A stretch of 64,000 nt of DNA from NCBI GenBank assembly GCA_009692365.1, contig SHZJ01000012.1:1-64000 (forward strand), written 5' to 3'. The notes beneath the pieces are model-generated. The model was not told where the DNA came from. It ran no database searches and worked only from the letters and a program-made list of their open reading frames with translations. The position numbers were made by a program, and so were the translations under genes. Shown in pieces: positions 42,713 to 52,363 of the stretch. Position 1 is the first letter of the stretch, and every line of letters begins with the position of its first letter. The stretch is from Gammaproteobacteria bacterium. Its GTDB lineage: Bacteria; Pseudomonadota; Gammaproteobacteria; Ga0077536.

Positions 42713-43768
42713 ATGACTGCCAACGACTACTATTCACAAGCCAATCACGGCCCTTATCTGAGCTACGACCTCGGTAATTTCACGCTCGAGGAAGGGGGCA
42801 TGCTGCGCGGCTGCCAATTGGCGTACGCCACCCACGGCGAGCTGAACAGCCTTAAAAACAACGCCATCCTCATCCCTTCGTGGTTTGCGGGTACCAGCAA
42901 AATTTTTGAACAAGCCTACATTGGTGCCGGCCGGGCGTTAGACCCCACCCAGTATTTCATCATCTGCTGCAATCAATTGGGTAATGGCTTATCCAGTTCA
43001 CCGCACAATACCCCCGGCGCGAGCGGGCGGGGCGCGTTTCCCCAGGTGCGCATCGGGGATGATGTGCGCGCCCAGCACCAGTTTGTCACCCAGCATTTTG
43101 GTCTGACCGAACTCGCCCTCGTGGTGGGCGGCTCGATGGGTGCACAGCAAACCTACGAGTGGGCCGTGCGCTACCCCGCGATGGTCAAACGCGCGGCCCC
43201 TATCGCCGGCACCGCGAAGAATACCGACCACGATTTTATTTTTGCGCAGACCTTGATGGACGCCATCACCAGCGATCCGGGCTATCAGCAAGGCTTCTAC
43301 GCCAGCCCCGAGGAGGTGCGCGAAGGTCTGCGACGGCATTCGCGACTGTGGGCGGTGATGGGGTTCAGCACCGAGTTCTACCAGCAACAGGTTTGGCGGG
43401 GTTTGGGTTTTTCTAGCGTCGAGGACCTGCAGCTGAATTTTCTGGACGCCTATTTTCTGCCCCTTGATCCCAATTCCCTGCTGCGGCAACTGTGGAAATG
43501 GCAGCGTGGCGATGTGAGTCGCCAGACGGGCGGCGACCTCAAAAAAGCGCTGGGGCGAATGACGGCTAAAACTTTTGTCATGCCGATCGACGAGGATCTA
43601 TTTTTTCCGCCACGCGACTGCCGCGCCGAGCAAAAAATGATCAAAGGCAGCCAACTACGCGTGCTGAAATCGATCTGCGGCCATCTGGTGGTAAACGGCA
43701 TGGAGCCAGCCTTTTTGGCGCAGGTCGACAGCCACCTGCGCGACTTGCTGGCGCTGCCGGTCGACTAG
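42713..43768 (+). CDS. MetX-like alpha/beta-hydrolase (homoserine O-acyltransferase family)
   Basis: A 351-residue alpha/beta-hydrolase of the homoserine acetyltransferase (MetX) family. The ATG at 42713 has GGAG at 42701-42704. Nucleophile elbow GGSMGAQQTYEWA, acid loop MPIDEDLFFPPRD and His in CGHLVVNG are seen. True MetX proteins carry more homoserine-binding residues, and many homologues in catabolic clusters act as hydrolases or acyltransferases on other acyl-CoAs. The position after the carboxylase-FAH-QOR genes favours a catabolic role. Methionine-pathway function cannot be fully excluded. Confidence 0.9.
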   Translation: MTANDYYSQANHGPYLSYDLGNFTLEEGGMLRGCQLAYATHGELNSLKNNAILIPSWFAGTSKIFEQAYIGAGRALDPTQYFIICCNQLGNGLSSSPHNTPGASGRGAFPQVRIGDDVRAQHQFVTQHFGLTELALVVGGSMGAQQTYEWAVRYPAMVKRAAPIAGTAKNTDHDFIFAQTLMDAITSDPGYQQGFYASPEEVREGLRRHSRLWAVMGFSTEFYQQQVWRGLGFSSVEDLQLNFLDAYFLPLDPNSLLRQLWKWQRGDVSRQTGGDLKKALGRMTAKTFVMPIDEDLFFPPRDCRAEQKMIKGSQLRVLKSICGHLVVNGMEPAFLAQVDSHLRDLLALPVD

Positions 43769-43891
43769 CCCGGGCGGCGCGAGCGCCGTGCCGGCGCGCA
43801 GGCTTGACGCTGCCACGCATGCGCGCGGAGTATTGTGCCTACCGCCCAGCGGGTAGCTGGGCCCCCCACGCTCGTGACACAGGTATCGATA

Positions 43892-44725
43892 ATGGCGCTT
43901 CAACACAATATTCCCGGCGCCGACGGCGTTAACCTGCACGTGCGAGAGTTCGGCAACCCACAGGGTCAGCCGCTCGTCCTCATTCACGGCTGGTCGCAGA
44001 GCCATCAATGCTGGGTGCAGCAATACGACAGCGAACTGGCCGCAACTTTTCGCATCATCACCCCCGATTTGCGCGGCCACGGACAGTCAGACAAGCCCCT
44101 GGGCGACACCCACTACACGGGTTCGCGGGTGTGGGCGGAGGATCTGGCGGCGGTCATCAGCAAGCTGCAACTGGAGCGGCCGGTCCTCGTCGGCTGGTCC
44201 TACGGCGGGCTGGTGATAGGCCACTACCTCAAACATTTTGGCGACGCGGGGCTAGCCGGCTTAAATTTTGTGGGGGCCGGCGTGCGCGTGGGTACGGCCC
44301 ATATCGGCACGCTGCTGGGTGAGACCTTTTTGACCGTGCTGCCGCTAGTGACCTCGCCCGATCTGAGCGCCAATATCGCCGGCATCCGGCAGTTTCTGGG
44401 AGCCTGTTTTACGCAAATCATTTCACGCGAGGATTGGGAAAGCACACTGGCCTTCAATATGGTCGTGCCGCCGGCCGTGCGCGCCGCCCTGTTAGCCGAA
44501 GAAGTCGACATCACCCCGCAACTGGCCACCATCACCCGGCCCACGCTAATGACCCATGGCTTGGCCGATGTTCTGGTGTTGCCCGCCTCCGGTCAACTGC
44601 TATTGGCGTGCTGCCCCAGCGCCCGCGCCTCGTGGTACGAGGGCGTCGGCCACGGCCCTTTCCTCGAGGCACCCGCGCGCTTTAATGCAGAACTCGCCGC
44701 GTTCGCGCGGGCCGCCGTCGCTTGA
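43892..44725 (+). CDS. Alpha/beta-fold hydrolase with canonical triad
   Basis: A 277-residue hydrolase. The ATG at 43892 is preferred over a longer open frame. Motifs: [12 protein letters not shown] (oxyanion), [13 protein letters not shown], nucleophile elbow VGWSYGGLV with Ser, Asp in [10 protein letters not shown] and His in [11 protein letters not shown]. It is similar to esterases, C-C hydrolases and haloperoxidase-like enzymes. It is in line with the preceding operon but 123 bases away, so it could have its own promoter. Substrate unknown. Confidence 0.93.
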   Translation: MALQHNIPGADGVNLHVREFGNPQGQPLVLIHGWSQSHQCWVQQYDSELAATFRIITPDLRGHGQSDKPLGDTHYTGSRVWAEDLAAVISKLQLERPVLVGWSYGGLVIGHYLKHFGDAGLAGLNFVGAGVRVGTAHIGTLLGETFLTVLPLVTSPDLSANIAGIRQFLGACFTQIISREDWESTLAFNMVVPPAVRAALLAEEVDITPQLATITRPTLMTHGLADVLVLPASGQLLLACCPSARASWYEGVGHGPFLEAPARFNAELAAFARAAVA

Positions 44726-44750
44726 TCCCCCCGGTCCAAAAGAGTCACCG

Positions 44751-44942
44751 ATGAATAACGATAAAACTGCCGCGCTCGAGCATGTGCACGGCCCGGAGTG
44801 CCATCACGACCATGACCACGCGCACAGCCACCAAGCGCTGGCGCCCGCGCGCAATCCCCTGCGCACGGTTGGCCGCAACGATCCGTGTCCGTGCGGCAGC
44901 GGCAAGAAATTTAAGAAATGTCACGCGGGAGCCGCCGTGTGA
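44751..44942 (+). CDS. Tiny His-rich protein with SEC-C zinc motif
   Basis: A 63-residue protein, smaller than most annotated genes. The N-terminal half is His/Asp-rich: a [17 protein letters not shown] stretch likely binds Ni, Zn or Cu. The C-terminus is a complete SEC-C motif, [17 protein letters not shown], which binds zinc as in SecA. Such free-standing SEC-C proteins are of unknown function; metal storage or protein targeting is a guess. The Shine-Dalgarno before it is poor. Its stop overlaps the start of the MBL gene (GTGA), so the two are coupled. Confidence 0.85.
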   Translation: MNNDKTAALEHVHGPECHHDHDHAHSHQALAPARNPLRTVGRNDPCPCGSGKKFKKCHAGAAV

Positions 44943-45838
44943 GTGCCACGGATGCGCCGCCCCTGATCCATCGCCAGACGTTGGGGAAGTTGGAAATTAC
45001 CCGCATCGTAGAGGTCGATGAACCCTTCTTGACGCCCCAACAAATGTTTGCCGAAGCCACCCCGGCAGCCCTCGCGCCGCATCTCGAGTGGCTGCTTCCC
45101 AAGGCCCTGTGCCCGACCACCGGCAAGCTCATCCTGCCCGTTCAAACCTATGTCATCCGTACCCCCCACCATGTCGCGCTGGTGGATACCTGTATTGGCA
45201 ATCACAAGGCTTTCGCCGGGTTCAAGCGGTGGGCTAACCGCGAGGACGACACCTGGTTGCGGCGCCTGGCGGCCGCCGGCATCAGCCCTGAACAGGTGGA
45301 TTACGTGTTTTGTACCCACCTGCACCTAGACCATTGCGGCTGGCATACCCGGCTCGAGAACGGGCGCTGGGTCCCCACTTTCCCCAACGCGCAATATCTC
45401 TTTGCCGCCGAGGAATTCGCCTACGCCGAGGGTCGCGCGCGCAGCGGCGAAGACCCGGTCTTTGCGCAAAACGTGCTGCCGGTAATAGCGGCTGGACGCG
45501 GGGTGTTGGTGGCCCAGGACTTCGTCCTCGACGACACCCTCTGGCTGGAATCGACGCCCGGCCACACCCCGGGTCATGTGTCGGTACACCTGCAGTCGCA
45601 GGGCCTGCAGGGGGTCGTCACGGGCGACTTAATCCATAGCCCGCTGCAGTGCCACCACCCCGAGTGGAATTTCATTTACGACGACAATCCGGCCCTCGCC
45701 TGCCGCACCCGGCGGGCATTTTTAGAGCGCCACGCGGACGCCAACACCTTGGTGCTTGCTTCACATTTCCCCAGCCCCTCGATCGGCCACTTCGTGCGGC
45801 GAGATCAGGCCTTCGAATATCGTTATTTGGCGCCCTGA
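44939..45838 (+). CDS. Metallo-beta-lactamase-fold hydrolase
   Basis: A 299-residue MBL-fold protein. I place the start at GTG 44939 (overlapping the previous stop as GTGA, with GGGAG upstream) rather than the ATG at 44918; either is possible. The metal motif is [12 protein letters not shown] (HxHxDH), followed by [21 protein letters not shown] and a final His in [12 protein letters not shown]. Such quorum-lactonase or esterase-like enzymes hydrolyse lactones or thioesters; a related function in glyoxalase-type chemistry is possible. It is linked to the SEC-C protein, which may supply metal. Confidence 0.93.
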   Translation: MSATDAPPLIHRQTLGKLEITRIVEVDEPFLTPQQMFAEATPAALAPHLEWLLPKALCPTTGKLILPVQTYVIRTPHHVALVDTCIGNHKAFAGFKRWANREDDTWLRRLAAAGISPEQVDYVFCTHLHLDHCGWHTRLENGRWVPTFPNAQYLFAAEEFAYAEGRARSGEDPVFAQNVLPVIAAGRGVLVAQDFVLDDTLWLESTPGHTPGHVSVHLQSQGLQGVVTGDLIHSPLQCHHPEWNFIYDDNPALACRTRRAFLERHADANTLVLASHFPSPSIGHFVRRDQAFEYRYLAP

Positions 45839-46212
45839 TATACCCCACTTGGAGGGGTTCCGCGGATGCTGCATCGCGACCCATAAAATACCGCATTGCG
45901 ACAAAATCCTGCTGCCGCCAGATCGCTACAGGCGATTGTTTTAATAGCTAAAAAAAAGAGTAGCGCGTTTGTCAAGTTCAGTTATTATGGCGCCAAATAC
46001 AGCTCGACGATGCTCGCTTGAACGACCACATGCACGCCCCATTCCGCTTTCGCTTTCGCTTTCGCTGTTCACGGTCCAATGCGCCGCGCGACATCTGCTT
46101 ACTAAATTATTGGAATAGTGCCGTGATCCGGCGCTTCGACTGCGGGGAGTTTGTGCCGTTGGTTCCCCGTTGGCGCAAGGCTAACGACGCACGTTAATTG
46201 AGAGAGCAGATG
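45839..46212. other. AT-richer region upstream of an RRM gene
   Basis: 374 bases with lower GC than the genome. A weak terminator-like hairpin lies at 45922-45942 (ATCGC/GCGAT stem, TGTTTT after it). A triplicated CGCTTT run is at about 46049-46072. The rest could be a long 5' leader such as those of cold-inducible RNA-binding-protein genes, but no specific element was verified. Confidence 0.4.
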
Positions 46213-46497
46213 ATGAATATTTATGTTGGTAATCTGGCATACAGCGTCGCCGACGCTGACCTATCCGAGGCCTTCAGCGCCTTTGGTGCGGTAGCCAATG
46301 CGTCCGTGATCAAAGATAAGTTCTCGGGCCAATCGAAAGGCTTCGGCTTCGTTGAGATGCCGAACAATTCGGAAGGCAACGAGGCTATCAAAAACCTGAA
46401 TGAGAAGCCCCTTAAGGGCCGGAACATGCGGGTAAACGAGGCCAAGCCTCGCGAAGATCGCCCCTCGCGTCCCCCACCGCGTCGGCAGTCCTACTGA
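46213..46497 (+). CDS. Small RNA-recognition-motif (RRM) protein A
   Basis: A 94-residue single-RRM protein. RNP2 is IYVGNL, RNP1 is KGFGFVEM, with the normal spacing; the C-terminus is basic and Pro/Arg-rich (PREDRPSRPPPRRQSY). Two adjacent ATGs are possible (46210 and 46213); 46213 gives the standard N-terminus MNIYVGNL. Such proteins bind single-stranded RNA and are often induced by cold. A second copy is encoded at 49597. A terminator-like hairpin follows. Confidence 0.93.
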   Translation: MNIYVGNLAYSVADADLSEAFSAFGAVANASVIKDKFSGQSKGFGFVEMPNNSEGNEAIKNLNEKPLKGRNMRVNEAKPREDRPSRPPPRRQSY

Positions 46498-46521
46498 GTT
46501 CGAACTAGCGAATTCGCACTC

Positions 46522-46556
46522 GCACCGGAGGCCAAGCGGCTTCCGGTGCGTGCTTT
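46522..46556 (+). terminator. Probable intrinsic terminator after RRM gene A
   Basis: Stem GCACCGGA (46522-46529) with TCCGGTGC (46542-46549), further GCC/GGC pairing inside, followed by GTGCTTT. The T-tract is short, so it is probable rather than certain. It lies 25 bases after the stop. Confidence 0.6.
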
Positions 46557-46690
46557 AACCGGCTCCCGTCCCTCGAGCCACGGTGCTGGGCGGGTGGCTA
46601 GCGGCCAATTCTGCGTCAATAAGCCCAATCTAGGCCGGAAGCGCCTGCGACGGCGTGCGTGGCGTGCCCGGTTATGGGTAAACTCCGCGG

Positions 46691-48907
46691 ATGCACGCCG
46701 CCAAAGATTTATTTAGTTATCGCAAGCACTGGGCGGCCCGCTTCGGCACCGCCACGTTCCTCCCTACCTCGCTCGATGAAATGGCCGATTTGGGCTGGGA
46801 TGCCTGCGACATCGTCATTGTCACCGGCGACGCCTACGTGGACCATCCCAGTTTTGGCATGGCAATCGTGGGCCGGATGCTGGAGGCGCAAGGCTTTCGG
46901 GTGGGCATCATCGCCCAGCCTGACTGGCAAAGCGCCGAACCGTTTCAGGCCCTCGGCCGACCCCGGCTCTTTTTCGGCATTACCGGCGGCAACATGGACT
47001 CCATGGTTAACCGCTACACCTCCGATCGCCGTTTGCGCAGCGACGACGCCTATACCCCGGGCGGCCTCGGTGGGCTGCGCCCAGACCGCTCGGTAATCGT
47101 CTATTCGCAGCGGGTGCGCGAGGCGTTCGCCGATGTGGCGGTGGTCATTGGTGGCATCGAGGCCAGTCTGCGCCGCATCGCGCATTTCGATTATTGGTCG
47201 GAAAAAATCCGCCGTTCAGTGCTGCTCGATGCCCGCGCCGACCTGCTGGTTTTCGGCAACGGCGAGCGTCAGATTGTAGAGATTGCCCACCGCTTGGCGG
47301 CGGGCCAAGCCATCGCCGAACTCACCGATATCCGCGGCACGGCGTTGGTCCGACGGGCCGCCATGGGCGAGTGGATCGAAATCGACTCCACCCACCTGGA
47401 CACCCCAGGCGCGCTCAATCCCCCGCTTGACCCCTATGCCATGGCACCCACCGCAAACGCCGCCACGGCCCCGGCAAGTGCCTCAGGGGTTGCGATGGTA
47501 CCCCTGCGCTCGGTGCGGGCGGCGCGCGAAGTCCGCAATGCAGACCGCGCGCGCTGCGTCATTCGTTTGCCGGCGTGGGAGGCGGTGTGCGCGGATCCGA
47601 TACTCTATGCCCATGCCTCGAGAATTCTGCACCTCGAGAGTAATCCCGGAAACGCCCGGGCAATGGTCCAACGGCACGGCGACACCGACGTGTGGCTTAA
47701 CCCACCGCCGATCCCGCTCACCACTCCAGAACTCGATAAAGTTTATGAACTGAGTTATCAACGGGTGCCGCATCCCCGCTATGGCGCGGCAAAAATCCCC
47801 GCCTACGAGATGATCCGCTATTCGATCTCGATCCAGCGTGGCTGTTTTGGCGGCTGCACTTTTTGCTCTATCACCGAGCACGAGGGGCGGATTATCCAGA
47901 ACCGTTCGGAAGATTCTGTCATCCGCGAAATCGAGCAAATTCGCGACCACGTGCCCGGCTTCACCGGGGTGATTTCGGACCTCGGCGGCCCCACGGCCAA
48001 TATGTATCGGATTGCCTGCAAGAGCCCAGAAATTGAGGCCGCCTGCCGCCGCCCCTCGTGCGTCTATCCCGGCATCTGTCCCAACCTCAACACCGACCAC
48101 GCGCCGCTGCTGAGCCTCTACCGGCGTGCCCGCAAGCTGCCCGGGGTTAAAAAAGTGCTCATCGCCTCGGGCGTACGCTACGACTTGGCCATTGAATCCC
48201 CAGAGTATGTCCAAGAACTTGCCACCCATCACGTGGGCGGGTACCTAAAGATTGCCCCCGAGGCCATCGGCGAGGGACCGCTGTCGAAAATGATGAAGCC
48301 GGGCGTGGGCACCTATTACCGCTTCAAGCAGCTGTTTGACAAATACTCGCTGGCGGCCGGTAAAGAGCAGTACCTCATTCCCTACTTTATCGCCGCCCAC
48401 CCCGGCACCACCGACGAAGACATGCTGGCGCTCGCTTTATGGCTGAAGCAAAACGGCTTTCGCGCAGACCAAGTGCAGGCCTTTCTGCCCTCCCCGATGG
48501 CCACCGCTACGGCGATGTATCACTCCGGCAAGAACCCCCTCAAACGGGTGGGCCCAGACACCGAGAATGTGCATATTCCCAAGGGGCTGCGGGCGCGCCG
48601 CTTACATAAGGCGTTCCTGCGTTATCACGACGCCAATAACTGGCCGATGCTACGCGCCGCCCTCAAACGGATGGGCCGCAGCGACCTCATCGGTCCTGCT
48701 GCCCACCAGTTGATTCCGGCGTGGCAACCCCACGGTACCGGCCAAAGCGTGGATGGTCGGCGACGCCCGACCGAGTTTCTGACCCAGCACACGGGCTTGC
48801 CGCCGGCTGCTGGCACCGGTGAGCGCGGGCCACGGCCCACCAAAAAAAACCCCCAGCGCAGCCCGCAGGTCCGGCCGCGAGGCCCTTATCAGCGGCCTAA
48901 ATTCTGA
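46691..48907 (+). CDS. ygiQ: YgiQ-family radical SAM protein
   Basis: A 738-residue radical-SAM protein. The N-terminal domain starts [18 protein letters not shown], then [20 protein letters not shown] and a [11 protein letters not shown] stretch, the family's opening block. The [4Fe-4S]/SAM motif [18 protein letters not shown] has Cys-x3-Cys-x2-Cys. The C-terminus is Lys/Pro/Arg-rich. YgiQ proteins are widespread but their reaction is not established to my knowledge. The Shine-Dalgarno is weak. The length (about 82 kDa) matches the family. Confidence 0.94.
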   Translation: MHAAKDLFSYRKHWAARFGTATFLPTSLDEMADLGWDACDIVIVTGDAYVDHPSFGMAIVGRMLEAQGFRVGIIAQPDWQSAEPFQALGRPRLFFGITGGNMDSMVNRYTSDRRLRSDDAYTPGGLGGLRPDRSVIVYSQRVREAFADVAVVIGGIEASLRRIAHFDYWSEKIRRSVLLDARADLLVFGNGERQIVEIAHRLAAGQAIAELTDIRGTALVRRAAMGEWIEIDSTHLDTPGALNPPLDPYAMAPTANAATAPASASGVAMVPLRSVRAAREVRNADRARCVIRLPAWEAVCADPILYAHASRILHLESNPGNARAMVQRHGDTDVWLNPPPIPLTTPELDKVYELSYQRVPHPRYGAAKIPAYEMIRYSISIQRGCFGGCTFCSITEHEGRIIQNRSEDSVIREIEQIRDHVPGFTGVISDLGGPTANMYRIACKSPEIEAACRRPSCVYPGICPNLNTDHAPLLSLYRRARKLPGVKKVLIASGVRYDLAIESPEYVQELATHHVGGYLKIAPEAIGEGPLSKMMKPGVGTYYRFKQLFDKYSLAAGKEQYLIPYFIAAHPGTTDEDMLALALWLKQNGFRADQVQAFLPSPMATATAMYHSGKNPLKRVGPDTENVHIPKGLRARRLHKAFLRYHDANNWPMLRAALKRMGRSDLIGPAAHQLIPAWQPHGTGQSVDGRRRPTEFLTQHTGLPPAAGTGERGPRPTKKNPQRSPQVRPRGPYQRPKF

Positions 48908-48966
48908 GCCCGAGCCAACCCGTGCGGCGTGCGTCCCACGCCCCTCAACCGGCACAGGAGTCCCGT

Positions 48967-49365
48967 ATGCAACTCAAACTTGGTTACCTCGAAATGGTGA
49001 AACGCGCCGAGGCGGAAATTGAAACGCTCAGCCCGACGCTGGCGCTGCAACGGCAACAAGAGTCCAACGCCGTCATTGTCGACCTGCGTGACATCCGCGA
49101 AATTCAGCGCGAAGGCCGCATCCCCGGCTCGCTCAACGTCCCACGGGGGATGTTGGAATTTTGGCTGGATCCGGAGAGCCCCTACCACAAAGAAATTTTC
49201 GCCAGCGGCAGGCCGTTTATTTTTCACTGCAGCAAAGGTTGGCGTTCCGCCCTGTCCACCCAGACCGCGCAGACCATGGGCCTACCCGCAGTCGCGCATA
49301 TCGGCGGTGGCTATGAAGCGTGGGTGGCGCAGGGCTTGCCCACCGAAGTGCTGCCGGCCAAGTAA
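48967..49365 (+). CDS. Rhodanese-like sulfurtransferase domain protein
   Basis: A 132-residue rhodanese-fold protein; ATG at 48967 with AGGAG. The catalytic Cys88 lies in HCSKGWRSA, the active-site loop; the first part has AVIVDLRDIREIQREGRIPG. It would transfer sulfane sulfur or bind it. The loop is longer than that of classical rhodaneses. It follows ygiQ on the same strand, 59 bases away, and may share its transcript. Physiological acceptor unknown. Confidence 0.92.
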   Translation: MQLKLGYLEMVKRAEAEIETLSPTLALQRQQESNAVIVDLRDIREIQREGRIPGSLNVPRGMLEFWLDPESPYHKEIFASGRPFIFHCSKGWRSALSTQTAQTMGLPAVAHIGGGYEAWVAQGLPTEVLPAK

Positions 49366-49399
49366 GCCCGGCGACGCCGCGGGCACGCGAGGATTTTCA

Positions 49400-49428
49400 T
49401 TGTTTGATTGAAACCGAGTTGCTACTCT
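49400..49428 (+). promoter_or_regulatory. Weak candidate sigma-70 promoter before RRM gene B
   Basis: TTGTTT (49400-49405), 17-base spacer, TACTCT (49423-49428). Match to consensus is modest. It sits about 170 bases before the start, which would give a long leader, as in cold-regulated RRM genes. Only suggestive. Confidence 0.25.
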
Positions 49429-49596
49429 CAGGCCGTGATCACTTCGGTAGCAGAAACCGAGTCTGATGGATCAGCTTGTGAAGGACAGCCGCGGCGCCCA
49501 CCAGACGCGTTGTCTTCTGCACTCGACTCGCGTGCCATTGAGCGAGCCCCGATTGCACCCCTAGCAACCTATGGCACCGCGAGGAACCGGCTTGAC

Positions 49597-49935
49597 ATGA
49601 ATATCTACGTTGGCAATCTGCCCTACACCACGACCGAAGACGACCTGCGCGAGGCCTTCGAACGGCACGGTTCGGTGACCTCCGCAAAAGTCGTTATCGA
49701 CCGGGATACTAACCGTTCAAAAGGTTTCGGCTTTATCGAAATGCCCGAGCAGGATGAGGCCGAAGCGGCCGTCAAAGCGCTCGACGGCGCACCGATGAAT
49801 GGCCGTCCGCTGCGGGTTAATCCAGCCAACCCTAGAACGCCTGGCGGTGGCGGTGGCGGCCCGGGTGGACCCGGCGGCCCGGGTGGACCCGGCGGCATGC
49901 GGCGGCCCAGCGGCGATGGCCAGCGCATGCGTTAA
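49597..49935 (+). CDS. Small RNA-recognition-motif protein B, Gly-rich tail
   Basis: A 112-residue RRM protein. RNP2 IYVGNL and RNP1 KGFGFIEM are intact; the N-terminal MNIYVGNLPYTTTEDDLREA is standard. The C-terminus is a Gly-Pro repeat tail (GGPGGPGGPGG) and MRRPSGDG, like cold-inducible glycine-rich RNA-binding proteins. GAGGAA is ten bases before the ATG; a longer open frame upstream is not supported. It is a paralogue of the protein at 46213 and separated from it by ygiQ and the rhodanese gene. Confidence 0.93.
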   Translation: MNIYVGNLPYTTTEDDLREAFERHGSVTSAKVVIDRDTNRSKGFGFIEMPEQDEAEAAVKALDGAPMNGRPLRVNPANPRTPGGGGGGPGGPGGPGGPGGMRRPSGDGQRMR

Positions 49936-50419
49936 AAACCACCGGTAGTTCTGCGGGCGGGCGCCGCAACGGCGCCCAAACTTCCAACCTTCGCAAGGTG
50001 CCAACGGGCCGCTAGCGACAGCGTTAGCGCGGCCCGGCGGGCGCGGGCAGCCGCGGTCCCCGACAGCCCCGCCCGCGGGCTTAGGGTGGGGCGCTCACGG
50101 CGCTGCCAGCGCAACACCACGACGACTTGCACTTCTCTTAGGCCAGCCGGGGCCGGGTCCGCGCCCGGATGTGCCGCCAGAGCGCCGCGCAGCCCGGACC
50201 TTAGACCACGGTCGGTGGCGGGCGCGGCAGCCTCGCGAGGAGTAGCTGCCGGCGGCAGCAATCTGCGAACGACACCGCCATCGACTCGCGCTGAGGGCCC
50301 GCCCCGCGTCACGTATTGTTCGCAATCTTTCTATACAGGCCCGCCTGCAAGCTACCGCCATCTCCACCTCCAGCAGCGACGAGCAAGCTGCCCGCGGGTG
50401 CGGGTGGCGACGGCGCTGC
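49936..50419. other. Intergenic region with two strong hairpins
   Basis: About 480 bases without a gene. An 8-bp perfect stem with CAA loop (GGGCGCCG/CGGCGCCC) lies at 49959-49977, 24 bases after the RRM stop. A second, longer hairpin is at 50005-50036. Neither is followed by T's. The rest is GC-rich non-coding sequence leading into a decayed methyltransferase gene. Confidence 0.5.
50005..50036. repeat. 13-bp imperfect stem-loop
   Basis: CGGGCC plus GCTAGCG pairs with CGTTAGC plus GGCCCG around an ACAG loop, with one G-T pair and a two-base bulge. It may be the transcription end of the RRM gene or a structured remnant. No T-tract. Confidence 0.6.
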
Positions 50420-51398
50420 AACGCGAGTTGGCTCTGCGATGTCGGCCTCAAGCTCGATCTTTTCAGCGCCGTGGCAGCCCATCCGGGCAGCCCTTGGCCG
50501 GCGCCGGCCAAGCGACTAGGCCTAGGCCTACGGCTGTTGGTGGTGTGGTGCAAAACTGCGGTCGCCTGCGAAATTCTCGGCGCCGACCACGCCGGCCGTG
50601 ACGCGCTGGCCCCCCACCGGGATAAAGTCCTGGCGACCCCAGGCCATCCCCGCCAGGTCGGTGGCTATGTCCAGTTAGGCGGGGACTCTGCGAGCGCGGC
50701 TTTTCTCGCGCTGTGCGCGGCCTTTCACAGCGGCCAATACGTGCCGTTTCAAGAGCGCGAAGAGCGCTGTTCTAGCCCCGCGGCGGACGCCACGTAGGGC
50801 TTGCAGTTTCTCGCCGTCCGCCAACTTCTGCCCGGCATCGATGGGGTCAAAACCCAACTTGAAGCGGGCGGTGCCCTGCTCCCGATCGGTCCCGGCAGCG
50901 CCCGCCTGCTGCTGATGCTGGCGAAAAAATGTTTCCGGCGGCGCGCCGGGTGGGCGTGGATATAGACCCCGCCGACGTGCGGCTCGCGCGTGCCGCGGTG
51001 GCGCAAGCCCCGCTTTGCGACCCGCTCAGCAGCGTGGAAGCCAGTCTCGACGACACCATCAGCGCGGGCTCGTTCGCCGCGGTGGTGATGGTAGAAGTGC
51101 GGCATGAAATTCACCAAGCGCTGCGCACCGGCGTGGCCCCCGCCTGCTATCGGGCGCTCACACCCGGCGGCTGGCGGGTGATCATCGCTGCGACCTACCC
51201 CGAACCCCGGCTGAATTGCGCGCTCCGCTGGGCCAGTTCGCGGTGCAAACCGCGTTTGACGTACGCCACTGGGGGCAGGTTAGCCCCACCCAGACTGAGC
51301 AGACGACGCTATTTGCCGCGACGGGCTTTGGCGCGCCCGTGCGCGCGGTGATGGCGGTGGCTTTCACGATTCTCAAAGCGCAACGCCCCACGGTGTAA
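50420..51398 (+). pseudogene. Decayed SAM-dependent methyltransferase
   Basis: An O-methyltransferase-like gene is recognisable but broken. In frame +2: VGLKLDLFSAVAAHPGS (N-terminal winged-helix part), HPRQVGGYVQLGGDSASAAF; an in-frame TAG at 50795-50797; then FLAVRQLLPGIDGV and GSARLLLMLAKK. The frame then changes within a run of six A at about 50925-50930 to VGVDIDPADVRLARAAVAQA, EASLDDTISAGSFAAVVMVE and RALTPGGW, and changes again to end as FAVQTAFDVRHWGQV and TILKAQRP at 51398. SAM-binding loops read GPGSARLLL and GVDIDP. At least one stop and two frameshifts make it a pseudogene or a stretch of assembly errors. Confidence 0.75.
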
Positions 51399-51536
51399 AC
51401 TCTCGGCACGCCCATCCCATGGGCCACTTGCGGCCGCCCGCTGCAACCCAGGCCGCAGCGCGAGCGCCCGCGCAAATGCCCTGGGTAGGCGCCCACTGAA
51501 ACAACTGCGGCACTGGCCGCTCGGGAGTCCTGATTT

Positions 51537-52223
51537 ATGCACAACGAAAATTTGCTCACCAATCTCACCGTCGTGGTGACCGGCGCCAACGGTGCGCTGG
51601 GACGGGCAGTGGTACAGCTCGCCCGCGCCCGCGGGGCGCAGGTGGTCGGGGTGGATATCGGCTTTGGCGACACCCCCTGTGCCAATGGCGAACGCCAGCT
51701 TTGCGTCAACTTGGGTGATGCCGCGGCAACCACTTCGGCGTTTGAACAGCTCGGCGACTTCGACGTGCTGTGTAATCTCGCGGGTGGCTTCACCATGGGC
51801 GAGGCTGCATTTGACGCCGGCGAGAATTGGCCGGCCATGTTTCAAATCAATGTGGAAACCCTGCGCAACGCAACCCGAGCGGCCATCCCCGCGCTACGCC
51901 GCCGAGGTGGCGGTCGGATAGTCAACGTCGGGGCGCTCTCGGCGCGCGAAGGGCAGGCGCAAATGAGCGCTTACTGCGCGGCGAAAAGTACCGTCATGCG
52001 CCTCACCGAAAGCCTCTCGCGGGAGCTACGCGACGAGGGCATCAACGTCAACGCGGTGCTGCCTAGCATTCTTGATACCCCTCGGAATCGGGCGGACATG
52101 CCCACCGCGGATCACGCCCGCTGGGTGAGCACCGAGGCCTTAGCGGAAGTTATCTGCTTTCTGGCCTCGGGTGCAGCGCGGGCTATTCACGGGGCACTCA
52201 TCCCGGTCGTCGGCCGGTGTTGA
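51537..52223 (+). CDS. Short-chain dehydrogenase/reductase
   Basis: A 228-residue classical SDR, slightly short. Cofactor loop TGANGALG (15-22), NLAGG, Ser in GALSA and catalytic YCAAK are present, then INVNAVLPSILDTP. The C-terminus, ARAIHGALIPVVG, replaces the usual TGxxxxVDGG by a related form. An acidic residue at the end of strand 2 (GVDIG) suggests NAD(H). It follows the broken methyltransferase on the same strand; no operon partner is evident. Substrate unknown. Confidence 0.92.
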   Translation: MHNENLLTNLTVVVTGANGALGRAVVQLARARGAQVVGVDIGFGDTPCANGERQLCVNLGDAAATTSAFEQLGDFDVLCNLAGGFTMGEAAFDAGENWPAMFQINVETLRNATRAAIPALRRRGGGRIVNVGALSAREGQAQMSAYCAAKSTVMRLTESLSRELRDEGINVNAVLPSILDTPRNRADMPTADHARWVSTEALAEVICFLASGAARAIHGALIPVVGRC

Positions 52224-52363
52224 GCCGGGCCCTAAGCCGCGCGTCAGGCGCGCTATGAAGGCCCGGATCGGGGCGCTGATTCGCGCCGCACGGCCCACAC
52301 AGAAGTAGCCGGGGCGGCCCGCTTTGCTTATCCTGCCAGCCTGTTTAAACGGCTGGACGAGCA

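Noticed and set aside
46049-46075. Triplicated CGCTTT as a regulatory array
   Set aside because: Only a short low-complexity run; nothing else supports a function.
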